Shown piece after piece: positions 22,877-31,776 of a stretch of DNA of 36,644 bases. Each line of letters begins with the position of its first letter. Position 1 is the stretch's first letter. A program made the position numbers and the translations under genes. The notes under the pieces are model-generated. The model was not told the DNA's origin and ran no database searches. It worked only from the letters and a program-made list of their open reading frames with translations. Origin of the DNA: an uncultured bacterium (lineage in GTDB: Bacteria > Bacteroidota > Bacteroidia > Bacteroidales > CAIWKO01); assembly GCA_903862465.1 (NCBI GenBank), contig CAIOYH010000108.1, positions 1 to 36,644 on the forward strand, read 5' to 3'.

Positions 22877-23815
22877 ATGATACATTACGTCAAACATCAG
22901 GAGATAGATAAAGCAAAATGGGATGCTTGCATGGAACAGTCCTTACAGACTACTATCTATGGCTATGCCAATTATCTCGACAGCGTTTGCGAACAATGGG
23001 ATGCATTGATTGAAGATGATTACTTCGCTATCATGCCACTTCCGTATCGAAAGAAAATGGGCATTACGTATATATTCCCTCCAAGCATGACGCAGCAATT
23101 GGGTGTGTTTTCATCTCAACTAATTTCGGAATCAAAAGTGCAAAAATTCCTGGAAGCCATCCCCTCGAAATTTAAGTTTTGCCGCATCAATATGAATCAT
23201 GGGAATATTCTTAACGGTGGAAATTATACTACTAATTCCCACACAAATTTAGAACTATCTTTAGATAAACCGTATGAAGAATTATATGGTCTCTTTTCGG
23301 AAAACACACAGCGTAACATAAAAAAAGCGGCTAAGTTCAATCTTTCGATTCACAAAGATGGCAACGTTTCGAATTTAATTCAACTTTTCAAAGAAAATAA
23401 AGCCCAAGATTTGGATGTGCTTCCTGCTGATTTTTATACCTGTTTTGAAAAAGCATATAAGATGCTTTCTGAAAAGAATCAAGCAGAGATTTGGGAAGTT
23501 CGTCAAAATGATGCATTATTGGCAGGAGCTTTTTTCGGAAACGCAAAAGATAAAATCTATTTTTTATTTTCAGCGAGCAGCATAGAGGCAAAAGAAGTTG
23601 GGGCAATGCATTTCTTACTTCATAATTTCATTCAAGAAAATGCTTCTAAAAATATTATTTTAGATTTTGAAGGCTCGGATTCACCATCATTGGCGCGCTT
23701 TTATCGAAGTTTTGGCGCCCTATATAGAAACTACAATCAAATAATTTTAAACCGATTACCAAATATTATTCGTAGCTTTGTAAAAATTTTGAAGTACGAT
23801 AAAAAAAATATGTAA
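22877..23815 (+). CDS. FemAB/GNAT-like acyltransferase
   Basis: A 312-aa soluble protein. MIHYVKHQEIDKAKWDACME...IYGYANYLDSV resembles the N-terminal GNAT-like fold of FemAB proteins. YEELYGLFSENTQRNIKKAAKF (about 133-155) is the FemAB-type region in which an acceptor-binding loop meets the second GNAT fold. AGAFFGNAKDKIYFLFSAS and FEGSDSPSLARFYRSFGA are also typical. FemAB enzymes use aminoacyl-tRNA or acyl-CoA to modify peptidoglycan or lipids. With the deacetylase-like partner 15 nt upstream, an envelope modification role is reasonable. The stop is 24 nt before upp. Confidence 0.75.
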   Translation: MIHYVKHQEIDKAKWDACMEQSLQTTIYGYANYLDSVCEQWDALIEDDYFAIMPLPYRKKMGITYIFPPSMTQQLGVFSSQLISESKVQKFLEAIPSKFKFCRINMNHGNILNGGNYTTNSHTNLELSLDKPYEELYGLFSENTQRNIKKAAKFNLSIHKDGNVSNLIQLFKENKAQDLDVLPADFYTCFEKAYKMLSEKNQAEIWEVRQNDALLAGAFFGNAKDKIYFLFSASSIEAKEVGAMHFLLHNFIQENASKNIILDFEGSDSPSLARFYRSFGALYRNYNQIILNRLPNIIRSFVKILKYDKKNM

Positions 23816-23839
23816 TTTAGCACCTTAATTCAAAGAACC

Positions 23840-24490
23840 ATGGTAAAGATTTTAGGCGGTAAAAATTCAATTCTGAATCAATTTATTTCAGAAATTCGAG
23901 ATGCAGAAATTCAAAAGGATAGTATGCGTTTCAGAAAGAACTTTGAACGATTGGGCGAGATATTTGCTTATGAAATAAGCAAAACACTTGCCTATGAAAA
24001 CAAGGAAGTTGTCACACCTTTGGGTGAGGCTGAAGTTCCTGTATTGAAAGATTATCCTGTGTTGGCAACGATACTTCGTGCAGGTCTCCCTTTGCATCAA
24101 GGTTTTCTGAACTTTTTTGACCGTTCGGAGAATGCTTTCGTGACAGCCTATCGCTATCATTATAAAGATGGAACATTTGACATTCGTGTGGAATATACTT
24201 CTAGTCCTGATTTGACCGATAGAGTTTTAATCATTACCGACCCCATGTTGGCAACAGGCTCTTCAATGGCGTTGACCTATAAATCCTTACTCGAGAAAGG
24301 CAAACCAAAACATTTACACATCGTAACCATCATTGCTAGCAATGAAGGCGTGGAATATATCAAGAAGAATTTCCCTGCATCCACCACCACACTATGGATA
24401 GGTGCGGTTGACGATGAGTTGACAGCGCAATCGTATATTGTTCCGGGCTTAGGGGACGCCGGAGATTTGGCGTTTGGTAGTAAGATATAA
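23840..24490 (+). CDS. upp: Uracil phosphoribosyltransferase
   Basis: A 216-aa cytosolic enzyme that makes UMP from uracil and PRPP in pyrimidine salvage. The PRPP loop is VLIITDPMLATGSSM (129-143), the ATILRAGLPLHQG segment (76-88) is the conserved active-site loop, and the C-terminal VPGLGDAGDLAFG is the uracil-binding signature. Length matches the family (about 208-217). It is 24 nt after the FemAB-like gene in the same direction, so it could be transcribed from the promoter at 21460-21488. A strong terminator follows. Confidence 0.95.
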   Translation: MVKILGGKNSILNQFISEIRDAEIQKDSMRFRKNFERLGEIFAYEISKTLAYENKEVVTPLGEAEVPVLKDYPVLATILRAGLPLHQGFLNFFDRSENAFVTAYRYHYKDGTFDIRVEYTSSPDLTDRVLIITDPMLATGSSMALTYKSLLEKGKPKHLHIVTIIASNEGVEYIKKNFPASTTTLWIGAVDDELTAQSYIVPGLGDAGDLAFGSKI

Positions 24491-24509
24491 TCTTCTTGTA
24501 ACAACAAAG

Positions 24510-24546
24510 AAAAGCCTAATAAATCTCAGATTTATTAGGCTTTTTT
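24510..24546. terminator. Strong bidirectional terminator
   Basis: AAAAGCCTAATAAATCT and AGATTTATTAGGCTTTT form a nearly perfect 17-bp stem with a minimal loop. It sits between upp (plus) and the convergent HMA gene (minus) and is followed by a T-run on both strands. Confidence 0.9.
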
Positions 24547-24564
24547 AATGGTTTAATTCTTTGT

Positions 24565-24993
24565 TTAGCGATACTTGCAACAACCAGGTAAAGCACTATA
24601 CGTACTTGCTGCGGCTTTCCCTATTTCGGTGTCATGTCCCACTTTTATCATTGCATTGCTTATATCTTCTTTTTTAATAGCAACTTTAGAAGTATAAGTT
24701 AATACTTTTGTGCTTTGATTCCAATCTGCACTAACTACACCATTCACAGATTTTGCGGCAGCTTCGATGCGTGTTTTACACATTTCGCATTTTCCGGAAA
24801 CTTTCATAGTTCCTTTTATGGAACCTGTTGTAGTTGTAGAGTTAGCAGGTGCACAACTTTTACTTTCGCCTTTACATGATTTTGAGCAGGAAGATTTCAT
24901 ACCACTTCCGCCACATCCTTGAGCGTTTACACATGAAGGATAAATAACAGCTATTCCAAGGAATAACGCTACTAGAATTACTAGATTTTTCAT
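24565..24993 (-). CDS. Secreted heavy-metal-associated (HMA) domain protein
   Basis: A 142-aa protein. I start at 24993 (MKNLVILVALFLGIAVIYPSC), the best signal peptide; a longer frame overlaps the preceding gene. A Cys-rich linker (about 27-50: Cys27, Cys36, Cys40, Cys47 and neighbours) comes before an HMA domain whose metal-binding loop is GKCEMC (Cys69, Cys72). This MxCxxC-type loop lacks the usual GMTC form but has the fold's KVSGKCEMCKTRIEAAAKSVNGV pattern. Two more Cys lie at the C-terminus (GCCKYR). It probably binds copper or a similar ion in the envelope, like MerP or CopZ relatives. It follows the PCMD gene by 34 nt on the same strand. Confidence 0.82.
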   Translation of the reverse strand: MKNLVILVALFLGIAVIYPSCVNAQGCGGSGMKSSCSKSCKGESKSCAPANSTTTTGSIKGTMKVSGKCEMCKTRIEAAAKSVNGVVSADWNQSTKVLTYTSKVAIKKEDISNAMIKVGHDTEIGKAAASTYSALPGCCKYR

Positions 24994-25027
24994 AGATTTA
25001 TTGTTTATTTGTTTATTGATTGATTTA

Positions 25028-25906
25028 TTAATGTTGAACTGTAAATTTACCTGTAGCATATTGGATATAAAAACTGTTGAGTAATTTATAAACGTAAGTG
25101 CTATTCGCAAATTGTGTCGTATTTATTTTAAATGTATTTTCAGTGATAGTTTTCTCAACAACCACATTGCCCAATATATCAGAAATAATTAGTTTGTCAC
25201 CTGCTGTAAATGTTTTTGGACTGCTGAATTCTATTTCATTGTTTGCGGGATTTGGAAAAGCATTGATTGCTTTGCTCTGACTTGGATTTTCATGTATCCC
25301 TGCCACAGAACCTGCAAAAGCCAAATTGTCCACCCACAAATAGTCATTCACTACAGGAGCCGAGCCGCTTGATTTCAATACTATCACACAGGTATCAGGA
25401 TAGTCGCCTGTCAGATAGGTAAAATTCAGCGTGAAAGTAGCCCACGACATCACCATCCCTGATAAGTTATGTATGAGTTTCGCAACTGTGTCTCTTTTGG
25501 CTAAACCCGTATTCCATTTGGTAAAATATGCAGAAAGGGAACCTAAATTGGAAGCCATATATTGCCATTTACCTGTGAAACTCTGTGGACGCAAGGTAAA
25601 AGGAAATCCTGATTTCGGTTTATAGGTAGTAGAATCCAGTCTGCCACTCACTGCCACACCGTTCACCACAACGGGACCTACAGTTTTCGAAGTAAGTTTC
25701 ATAAAGTAAGAACCCGGACTGCCCGGTGTTGCCTTTTCTGCTGTATAAACTGATGCTAATGTAGTTGTATTATTCATTGTTCCCCATGAAGAAGGATTCT
25801 CATAAGTACCCATACTAGTCCATGTTTCAAAGCCAGCATTCGGAATTTGACAAAATCCAGCATCGGCAAGAAGCACAAATAGTGTAATGTAGAGTAGTTT
25901 TCTCAT
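25028..25906 (-). CDS. PCMD-domain protein with T9SS sorting domain
   Basis: A 292-aa exported protein. Signal peptide MRKLLYITLFVLLADAGFCQ; then IPNAGFETWTS...PSSWGTMNN, the N-terminal hallmark of the putative carbohydrate metabolism domain (PCMD). DDYLWVDNLAF-like (VVNDYLWVDNLAF) near residue 190 ends the beta-sandwich typical of this family, which is thought to bind carbohydrate. From about 213 (AFPNPANNEIEF) to the end is a type A T9SS sorting domain, so the protein should be translocated across the outer membrane. It has its own -7 box (TACCTTTG at 25966-25959). The downstream HMA gene may be co-transcribed. Confidence 0.85.
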   Translation of the reverse strand: MRKLLYITLFVLLADAGFCQIPNAGFETWTSMGTYENPSSWGTMNNTTTLASVYTAEKATPGSPGSYFMKLTSKTVGPVVVNGVAVSGRLDSTTYKPKSGFPFTLRPQSFTGKWQYMASNLGSLSAYFTKWNTGLAKRDTVAKLIHNLSGMVMSWATFTLNFTYLTGDYPDTCVIVLKSSGSAPVVNDYLWVDNLAFAGSVAGIHENPSQSKAINAFPNPANNEIEFSSPKTFTAGDKLIISDILGNVVVEKTITENTFKINTTQFANSTYVYKLLNSFYIQYATGKFTVQH

Positions 25907-25958
25907 AATAGTGTCGTTTTAATTTTGATTTAATTGCTACTAAGAATAATTTAAAATG

Positions 25959-25966
25959 CAAAGGTA
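25959..25966 (-). promoter_or_regulatory. -7 box of the PCMD gene
   Basis: TACCTTTG on the minus strand, 53 nt before the ATG at 25906. Confidence 0.45.
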
Positions 25967-26082
25967 AATATAATAATGCAATTGAGAATGTTAATAAATC
26001 AAAATATGTACTTGAATACCGAATTGAAAGTTCAGAAGTGTACATGAATGGGTAATCTTATGAGCTTTGATTGGAAATGCTA

Positions 26083-28056
26083 TCAGCCATAGATGCCACT
26101 ATCTATTTTATCTTTCATCTTTTCGTATTCCAACTGAAATTTCTCCCACAAATTCATCTCACTTTCCAATTGTTTTTTCAATTCTTGATATTTTTCGAAG
26201 ATACCGGGCGTCTTTATGGCTTCTTTATATTTGTCGGGGTCAATCAACACGGCGTCCAATTCGGTAACTTCGATTTCAAGCTTGGCTATTTTCTTTTCCG
26301 AATCTTCCACCCGATTTTGTATTTTACGCAATACACGTTCCTGCTCCTTTTTCTTTTCATAATTGATTTTGTTTCCAGCAGGAGCTGAAGCCTTTTGCAC
26401 GTTTACTTTGGCTTTGGTAACGTTTTTGCGTTCCAATTCTTTCAAAGTGTTCAGATCGCGTGCATCCAAAAAGGTATAAATATCGCCAATATACTCACAG
26501 ATTTTCCGATTCTTGAACTCATACACCTTGGTGGTCAATCCTTGCAAGAAATCACGGTCATGCGAAACCAATATCAGAGTGCCGTCATATTTCAACAAAG
26601 CATTCTTCAATATATCTTTCGATACCATATCGAGATGGTTGGTAGGCTCATCCAATATCAACAGATTGACAGGCGACAACAACATCTTAGCCAATGCCAA
26701 ACGCGACTTTTCGCCTCCCGACAACACTTTCACCTTTTTATCTATGGTTTCGCCGCCAAACAAAAAACTCCCCAATATGGCACGGATACGTGTGCGGATG
26801 TCGCCCACAGCCACATCATCTATAGTTTGGAACACGGTCTTCTCCATATCCAACAAATCGGTTTGGTTTTGGGCGTAATAGCCCACAGAGATGTTGTGCC
26901 CAAGTTTCACTTTACCATCAAAATCCACCTGATCCAATATGATTTTCACCAAGGTGGATTTGCCTTCACCGTTTCGACCAACGAAGGCTATCTTTTCGCC
27001 TTTGATAACCGCTAGATCTATATCACTCAAAATAAGTTTCTCGCCATAGCGTTTCGACACGTTATCTATCTCCACCGACACTTTCCCTGAAGGCGGCGCA
27101 GGCGGAAACATAAATCGTATGGTCGAGGTGTCTGTTTCATCGACTTCCACCAAGTCCATCTTTTCCAAATACTTCACACGTGATTGCACCTGACGTGCTT
27201 TGGTGGACTTCGACCGGAAACGCGTGATGAAACGTTCTATTTGTTCGATTTGCTTTTGCTGATTGTTGAAGGTTGCCAACTGACTTTCTATACGGTCGGC
27301 TCGCATGATGACATAATCAGAATAGCAGGCTTTGTAATCGAAAATCTTTCCCAAGGAAATCTCCACAGTTCTTTGCGTTACATTATCTAAGAAAGCCCTA
27401 TCATGCGAAACTAGTAAGACTGCCCCACGATAGTTAATCAAAAAATCTTCCAACCATTGTATGGATTCAATGTCAAGATGGTTGGTTGGCTCATCTAGCA
27501 GCAAAAGAGCAGGTTTCTGCAACAGGAGTTTCGCCAACTCTACCCGCATTTGCCAACCACCGCTAAATTCGCTCATGTTACGTTCAAAATCTGACGACTC
27601 GAAACCCAAACCCAGCAAAACTTTTTCTACATCGGCTTCTATGGTTTCGCCACCCAATATCTTAAACTGCTCGTTCGCCGTTTGAAGTTTATCCAACAGA
27701 CGGGTGTAGGCAGACGAAGCGTAATCAGTGATGTGTAGCAGTTCTTCTGAATATTTCTTTATATTTTTTTCGATGTTCAACACATGATCGAATGCGCGAA
27801 GGGCTTCGTTGAACACGTTTTTTTGACTTTGCAATGTGATTTCCTGTGGCAGATAACCTATCGTGGTGCCCGAGGGATACGTAACGGAACCTTTTTCGGG
27901 TTCCATCAGCCCTGCAAATATCTTCAGCAAGGTCGTCTTACCTGCACCGTTTTTGCCCACCAAACCAATGCAATCACGGTCGTTTACGATAAAAGATATG
28001 TTATCGAAAATATATTCGCCTGTGAAATGAACGGAAAGTTGGTTGACTGAAATCAT
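26083..28056 (-). CDS. ABC-F family ATPase (Uup/YheS-like)
   Basis: A 657-aa soluble protein with two ABC domains. First: Walker A GKNGAGKT (about 35-42), SGGWQMRVELAKLL, Walker B DEPTNHLD. Second: GRNGEGKS, LSGGEKSRLALAKML, DEPTNHLD. The linker between them is charged (RSKSTKARQVQSRVKYLEKM), and a C-terminal coiled-coil (about 545-650; KKKEQERVLRKIQNRVEDSEKKI) is present. This and the DEPTNHLD second site distinguish it from EttA at 11256 and point to the YheS/Uup/Bacillus YdiF branch. Such proteins act on stalled or assembling ribosomes; some protect from antibiotics. It has a -7 box at 28090-28083. Exact subfamily uncertain. Confidence 0.9.
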   Translation of the reverse strand: MISVNQLSVHFTGEYIFDNISFIVNDRDCIGLVGKNGAGKTTLLKIFAGLMEPEKGSVTYPSGTTIGYLPQEITLQSQKNVFNEALRAFDHVLNIEKNIKKYSEELLHITDYASSAYTRLLDKLQTANEQFKILGGETIEADVEKVLLGLGFESSDFERNMSEFSGGWQMRVELAKLLLQKPALLLLDEPTNHLDIESIQWLEDFLINYRGAVLLVSHDRAFLDNVTQRTVEISLGKIFDYKACYSDYVIMRADRIESQLATFNNQQKQIEQIERFITRFRSKSTKARQVQSRVKYLEKMDLVEVDETDTSTIRFMFPPAPPSGKVSVEIDNVSKRYGEKLILSDIDLAVIKGEKIAFVGRNGEGKSTLVKIILDQVDFDGKVKLGHNISVGYYAQNQTDLLDMEKTVFQTIDDVAVGDIRTRIRAILGSFLFGGETIDKKVKVLSGGEKSRLALAKMLLSPVNLLILDEPTNHLDMVSKDILKNALLKYDGTLILVSHDRDFLQGLTTKVYEFKNRKICEYIGDIYTFLDARDLNTLKELERKNVTKAKVNVQKASAPAGNKINYEKKKEQERVLRKIQNRVEDSEKKIAKLEIEVTELDAVLIDPDKYKEAIKTPGIFEKYQELKKQLESEMNLWEKFQLEYEKMKDKIDSGIYG

Positions 28057-28082
28057 GAATCGTAGTTTGATAGATAGTTTTG

Positions 28083-28090
28083 CAAAAGTA
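28083..28090 (-). promoter_or_regulatory. -7 box of the ABC-F gene
   Basis: TACTTTTG on the minus strand, 27 nt before the ATG at 28056. Confidence 0.45.
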
Positions 28091-28232
28091 ATAATTTTTC
28101 GCGAATTAGGCAGCGGAAATTGAGTTTTGTGGTTTTATACAAAGCCTAAGGTGGAAGGAGTAGCATTTCAGCAATTCGACTATTAAACAATTAAACTATC
28201 ATGAAAAGTAAATCGCCCATCCCCCTATCTTA

Positions 28233-30095
28233 TTATTTACAGTATGCTTCTAACGATCTCTGTGCCTCGGCATTTCCAAACATGGCTGCCTGTTTCCAGT
28301 CGTTGCAGGCTTCAGGGTAGCGATTTAAGGCATAACGTAGGTCGCCGCGATTCTTTAAGGCTTCGTTATAAGTAGGCTCTAAGGCGATAGCTTTGGTGTA
28401 ATCATGTTCTGCACCCACAAAATCATTCAGGATATATTTGGCAGCGCCCCTCGTATTAAAGACCTGCTTACGTGAGGAATCCATAGCAATAGATAAATCA
28501 CAATCGCTTAATGACCCTGTGTAATCATGTTCAAAAAACCTAGCAACCGCCCTGTTGGCATACACAACCGACGTTCTGCCATTATATTTAACAGTCATGT
28601 CGAAATCAGCCAATGCTTCTTTCGCCTGCTGCGTCTTCCAATAACAAGAGCCACGGGAAAAATAGTAAGCCCATTCGTCAGGTTTCAGTCGGATCGCTTC
28701 AGTAAAATCTTTGATTGCCATCGGGTAATTTTTTATGGCATTATAGGCTTCTCCACGTTTGCTATACGCTCTAGATAGGTAAGGCACATTGGCATTCTTT
28801 TGGAGTATGTCGGTCATGAAGGGGATATCACTTTGCCATATTTTATTCCGCTCATAAATTGCAACCGAGAAAACAACCGTATAAACCACTAAAGACAAAA
28901 TGATAATGAAACGCAATTGTTTCACACGGGTCTCTTTCTTTTTCAATAGATTGGCATAATACATCCCAATAATAAAAAACAAACCAATAAATGGGAAATA
29001 ACCATAACGTTCGGTAACGATGAACAAGCGCGAAGGTATCACCTGAATATTTAGAGCAATCGTAATAAAAAACAATGCCACACCCAGCATAACATAACGA
29101 TGTCGCCGTGCTTTATAAATCAGGTAGAAAACCGCTGAAAGTACGATAGGCGTAAAATAATACAATATAGGCAAATGCCCATTCACTTTGGGTGGATAAA
29201 CATATACTGCCGCAAGCGTGATGGGCACAAAAAGTTTGAATATATAAAAGACAAAAGAATAGCATATCAGGAAGAAGCCGTCAATGAGGGAATAATCCAC
29301 CATCATGCCTTTGGTGATATTCACCAACGTGCCCGTATTTGTCATAGCGACAATTCCAAACACTATGGAAAGTATAAAGAAAGGAACCTTCTCAAGCCAA
29401 ACTCGCCTCGAGAGTAACTTCCTATTAAAATAATAATCGAACGCCAACAACACAACAGGCAAAGTCACCGCCTGGGCTTTGGAGAAAAGAGAAAATATAA
29501 AGAACACTAACGTCAGAAGTAGATACGGCCATTTCAATCCTTTTCTAAGGTAATCCATATAAAAAATCAACGATAGCAGGTAGAAGCAAGCATACATCCC
29601 GCTGCTGCGTGCCGATATCCACGAAACTGCTTCCACATTCATCGGATGTAGAGCAAAAAGGATGGCAACAATAAATGCAACATCAAATCTTTCCGTCACC
29701 TTCCGTATCAGTATAAAAACAAGCATAATGTTCATCAGATGAAAGAACAAATTCACGACATGCATGGGCGTGGTGCTCAAACCCGTAAAGTGATAATTCA
29801 AGGCAAAACTCAGCACAGGCAAGGGCTGATACATGATGACATAATAATGAGAAAAATACGTCCCAACGTTTTTCCATGAGAGTTTCAATACCTCAGGATA
29901 ATTGGTGAAATATTCTATATCATCAAAATTCAACAGGGCACCGTGAAGACTGTTGGCATACACCAAAGCCGTCACCATCAACAATACAGACAACAGCAGC
30001 CACTGAAAGGGTACATACTGACTGAGATTCTTTTTAATACCTGAAACCTTCCTTGTGGTTTGCTTTGGCACTGTTTTCTTTACTTTTTTTGTCAC
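28233..30095 (-). CDS. TMTC-like membrane protein with C-terminal TPR repeats
   Basis: A 620-aa protein. A basic N-terminus (KKVKKTVPKQTTRK) comes before about ten TM helices (35-430). The first extracytoplasmic loop begins FDDIEYFTNYPEV, the acidic DD motif of GT-C glycosyltransferases, and ALHPMNVEAVSWISAR matches the HP..EaV.w...R motif of the TMTC O-mannosyltransferase family. From about 440 to 615 there are five TPR units (AYSKRGEAYNAIKNY, YFSRGSCYWKTQQ, YANRAVARF, FNTRGAAKYI, LKNRGDLRYALNRY). It probably transfers sugar from a lipid donor to an exported protein, or it is a related TPR protein; no activity is proven. Single gene with its own -7 box. Confidence 0.8.
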   Translation of the reverse strand: MTKKVKKTVPKQTTRKVSGIKKNLSQYVPFQWLLLSVLLMVTALVYANSLHGALLNFDDIEYFTNYPEVLKLSWKNVGTYFSHYYVIMYQPLPVLSFALNYHFTGLSTTPMHVVNLFFHLMNIMLVFILIRKVTERFDVAFIVAILFALHPMNVEAVSWISARSSGMYACFYLLSLIFYMDYLRKGLKWPYLLLTLVFFIFSLFSKAQAVTLPVVLLAFDYYFNRKLLSRRVWLEKVPFFILSIVFGIVAMTNTGTLVNITKGMMVDYSLIDGFFLICYSFVFYIFKLFVPITLAAVYVYPPKVNGHLPILYYFTPIVLSAVFYLIYKARRHRYVMLGVALFFITIALNIQVIPSRLFIVTERYGYFPFIGLFFIIGMYYANLLKKKETRVKQLRFIIILSLVVYTVVFSVAIYERNKIWQSDIPFMTDILQKNANVPYLSRAYSKRGEAYNAIKNYPMAIKDFTEAIRLKPDEWAYYFSRGSCYWKTQQAKEALADFDMTVKYNGRTSVVYANRAVARFFEHDYTGSLSDCDLSIAMDSSRKQVFNTRGAAKYILNDFVGAEHDYTKAIALEPTYNEALKNRGDLRYALNRYPEACNDWKQAAMFGNAEAQRSLEAYCK

Positions 30096-30124
30096 CTTGC
30101 TCTCTAATTATTTTTTTCTTCCCA

Positions 30125-30132
30125 CAAAAATA
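30125..30132 (-). promoter_or_regulatory. -7 box of the TMTC-like gene
   Basis: TATTTTTG on the minus strand, 30 nt before the ATG at 30095. Confidence 0.35.
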
Positions 30133-30410
30133 CAAAACTTTCCGTAATGCTATCCTCTAAATACTATTTTTTTTACTATTGAAGGATGAAGCCTCCCAAC
30201 CTTGCACCTTTTGTGAGTGTGAAGAATTCTTGATTTGTAAAATATCCAAAGCTTTTCTCTATGTATTAATAGAAGATACCTATCACAGAATAGTCTGTAT
30301 TTTAATAGGCTACGTTACTGTAAACACGCAGAAAACATTTCTCCGAAAACACGCTAGATTGATAACATCAGATTCAGAATTTCATTTCAGAGTTGTTTCA
30401 TGATAATTAT
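30133..30410. other. Gene-free divergent region
   Basis: Between the TMTC-like and Spo0M-like genes I see no supported gene. A frame at 30179-30403 would read through the Spo0M-like promoter area and lacks a recognisable domain. Confidence 0.5.
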
Positions 30411-30418
30411 TATCTTTG
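30411..30418 (+). promoter_or_regulatory. -7 box of the Spo0M-like gene
   Basis: TATCTTTG, 31 nt before the ATG at 30450. It lies after the earlier in-frame ATG at 30393 and so argues for the downstream start. Confidence 0.5.
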
Positions 30419-30449
30419 CACCAATCAAACTTTATTAAAAACAAACAAT

Positions 30450-30920
30450 ATGGGATTTTTTCAGAATGTAAAGAACAAATTGGGCATAGGTGGCGTGCAT
30501 GTGGATCTTTTTGTACCAGGCCAAGTGGCTCACGACAGCACCCAACTAGAAGGCAAAATCATGCTTACCACCAAAAGCGAGCATGAAGTTTTATCGTATA
30601 AGGTCAAAATGATAGAAGAGTTCACCAAGGGACAGGGCGATCAGAAAAGAATGAAAATTTATGACTTGGGAGAAGTAATGTTCCCCTTAAATTTTGTGAT
30701 ACATGCAGGGGAAATCAAAGAATTTACTTTTATCCTGCCTTTCAGTGTCGTTAGGTCGGGCTTAGATACGCTGAGAGATATGGGAGGCGCACTAGGGATG
30801 CTCGGCAGATTGGGTTCCATGGCAAGCGACGAAAGCTCAATTTATTATGTGGATGTACATGTGGACGTAAAAGCCGCTGCATTAGACCCTACGGACAGGA
30901 AAGAGATTAGGATTATCTAA
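30450..30920 (+). CDS. Spo0M/arrestin-like protein
   Basis: A 156-aa soluble protein. I choose ATG 30450 (MGFFQNVKNKLGIGGVHVDLFVPGQ) over an in-frame ATG at 30393, because the -7 box at 30411-30418 lies between them and the family starts with MGFF or MSFF. The pattern of an N-terminal GIGGVHVDL strand followed by alternating beta strands (KIMLTTKSEHEVLSYKVKMIEEF and FVIHAGEIKEFTFILPF) is that of SpoOM and other arrestin-like folds. In Bacillus Spo0M affects sporulation and cell envelope; here the role is unknown. It is monocistronic. Confidence 0.75.
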   Translation: MGFFQNVKNKLGIGGVHVDLFVPGQVAHDSTQLEGKIMLTTKSEHEVLSYKVKMIEEFTKGQGDQKRMKIYDLGEVMFPLNFVIHAGEIKEFTFILPFSVVRSGLDTLRDMGGALGMLGRLGSMASDESSIYYVDVHVDVKAAALDPTDRKEIRII

Positions 30921-31076
30921 ATTTGGATATGTATAGAGGCACAGCAATTAGCTGTAATTCTAAAAGCTGAGCCATTGAAAACAGGACGCCCGAGAGTGGC
31001 GACTGAGCCAAAGGGGACAAGTACGAACAAAGAAGGTATTAAGTAGCTATCATTTCCAACACTTCCCTCAGTTTTT
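30921..31076. other. Short gene-free spacer between convergent genes
   Basis: No terminator hairpin or gene is evident. The words GAGGCACAG and GACTGAGCC... at 30957-31010 partly resemble GGCTGAGC and GAGGCACAG at 32208-32245. Confidence 0.4.
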
Positions 31077-31691
31077 TTACTTCTTAACTTCTCCAAATTC
31101 GTAAGTATTGTTTTTATCTTTTCCCGTGTAGCTGTTAATTACTTTAAATGATTCAGGATCGGCGCCTTTCAATATTTTATTGTCATTAATCACATATTTC
31201 TTTGTCTGCCCCCAATCCTCGTCAATGGGTTTGAAGTCGGCTATATCGTCCAAAGTTAAGGTGTCATATCCGTGAATCAGTATGTTTCCAGCCTTTGACC
31301 AAGGATATTCCATTAGCTGTAACTTGTTTAGTACTATGCCTTTTATAGAGCAGTCATTAATATCATTATAAAACCCAAAGAAATATGCCGAATCTTTGTC
31401 AGCAAAAACAAAGTTACCAAGAAATTTAAACGTATTTGGGTCAATATCTCTTATGGCTCCTCCATCAATAAACAAATGATTTCTATCTCTTCCAAAGTCA
31501 AAATTGCAATTACAGTCAAACTGAAGTTTTTGAAATGTCTTTGCATCAGCTGTTTCAATCAAACGTTTTCCTTGTCCGCTGCCTTCGTTCCAATATTCAT
31601 AATAAACTTTATCATTCTCAACTTTGTAGCCTCGTTTACAACTTGTCAAAATGGATATCATCAAAAGCATTAGTAGTATGTTTAATCTCAT
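31077..31691 (-). CDS. DKNYY-like lipoprotein
   Basis: A 204-aa protein with signal MRLNILLMLLMISILTSC; the LTSC lipobox predicts lipidation at Cys18. The mature part repeats the pattern of DKNYY-family proteins: VENDKVYYEYW..., ADAKTFQKLQFDCNCNFDFGRDRNHLF, VFADKDSAYFFG, and KDKNNTYEFGEV. Each unit has D-K/R-(N/D) followed by aromatic residues, as in DKNYY repeats; the role of this family is unknown. A TATTTTTG -7 box lies at 31755-31748, 57 nt before the ATG. It has two lipoprotein analogues at the left end of the window but no clear sequence similarity to them. Confidence 0.7.
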   Translation of the reverse strand: MRLNILLMLLMISILTSCKRGYKVENDKVYYEYWNEGSGQGKRLIETADAKTFQKLQFDCNCNFDFGRDRNHLFIDGGAIRDIDPNTFKFLGNFVFADKDSAYFFGFYNDINDCSIKGIVLNKLQLMEYPWSKAGNILIHGYDTLTLDDIADFKPIDEDWGQTKKYVINDNKILKGADPESFKVINSYTGKDKNNTYEFGEVKK

Positions 31692-31747
31692 TGTAAGGCT
31701 GTCTGTTAAAAATTAATATCCTGCCCCATAGTCTTGCTGCATGTTTA

Positions 31748-31755
31748 CAAAAATA
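31748..31755 (-). promoter_or_regulatory. -7 box of the DKNYY-like gene
   Basis: TATTTTTG on the minus strand in the 85-nt gap between two minus-strand genes. Confidence 0.35.
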
Positions 31756-31776
31756 ATACTTTTATAGAAATCCCTA

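Noticed and set aside
30179-30403. 74-codon frame between the TMTC-like and Spo0M-like genes
   Set aside because: It has no domain, no upstream promoter, and its end overlaps the region just before the Spo0M-like -7 box.
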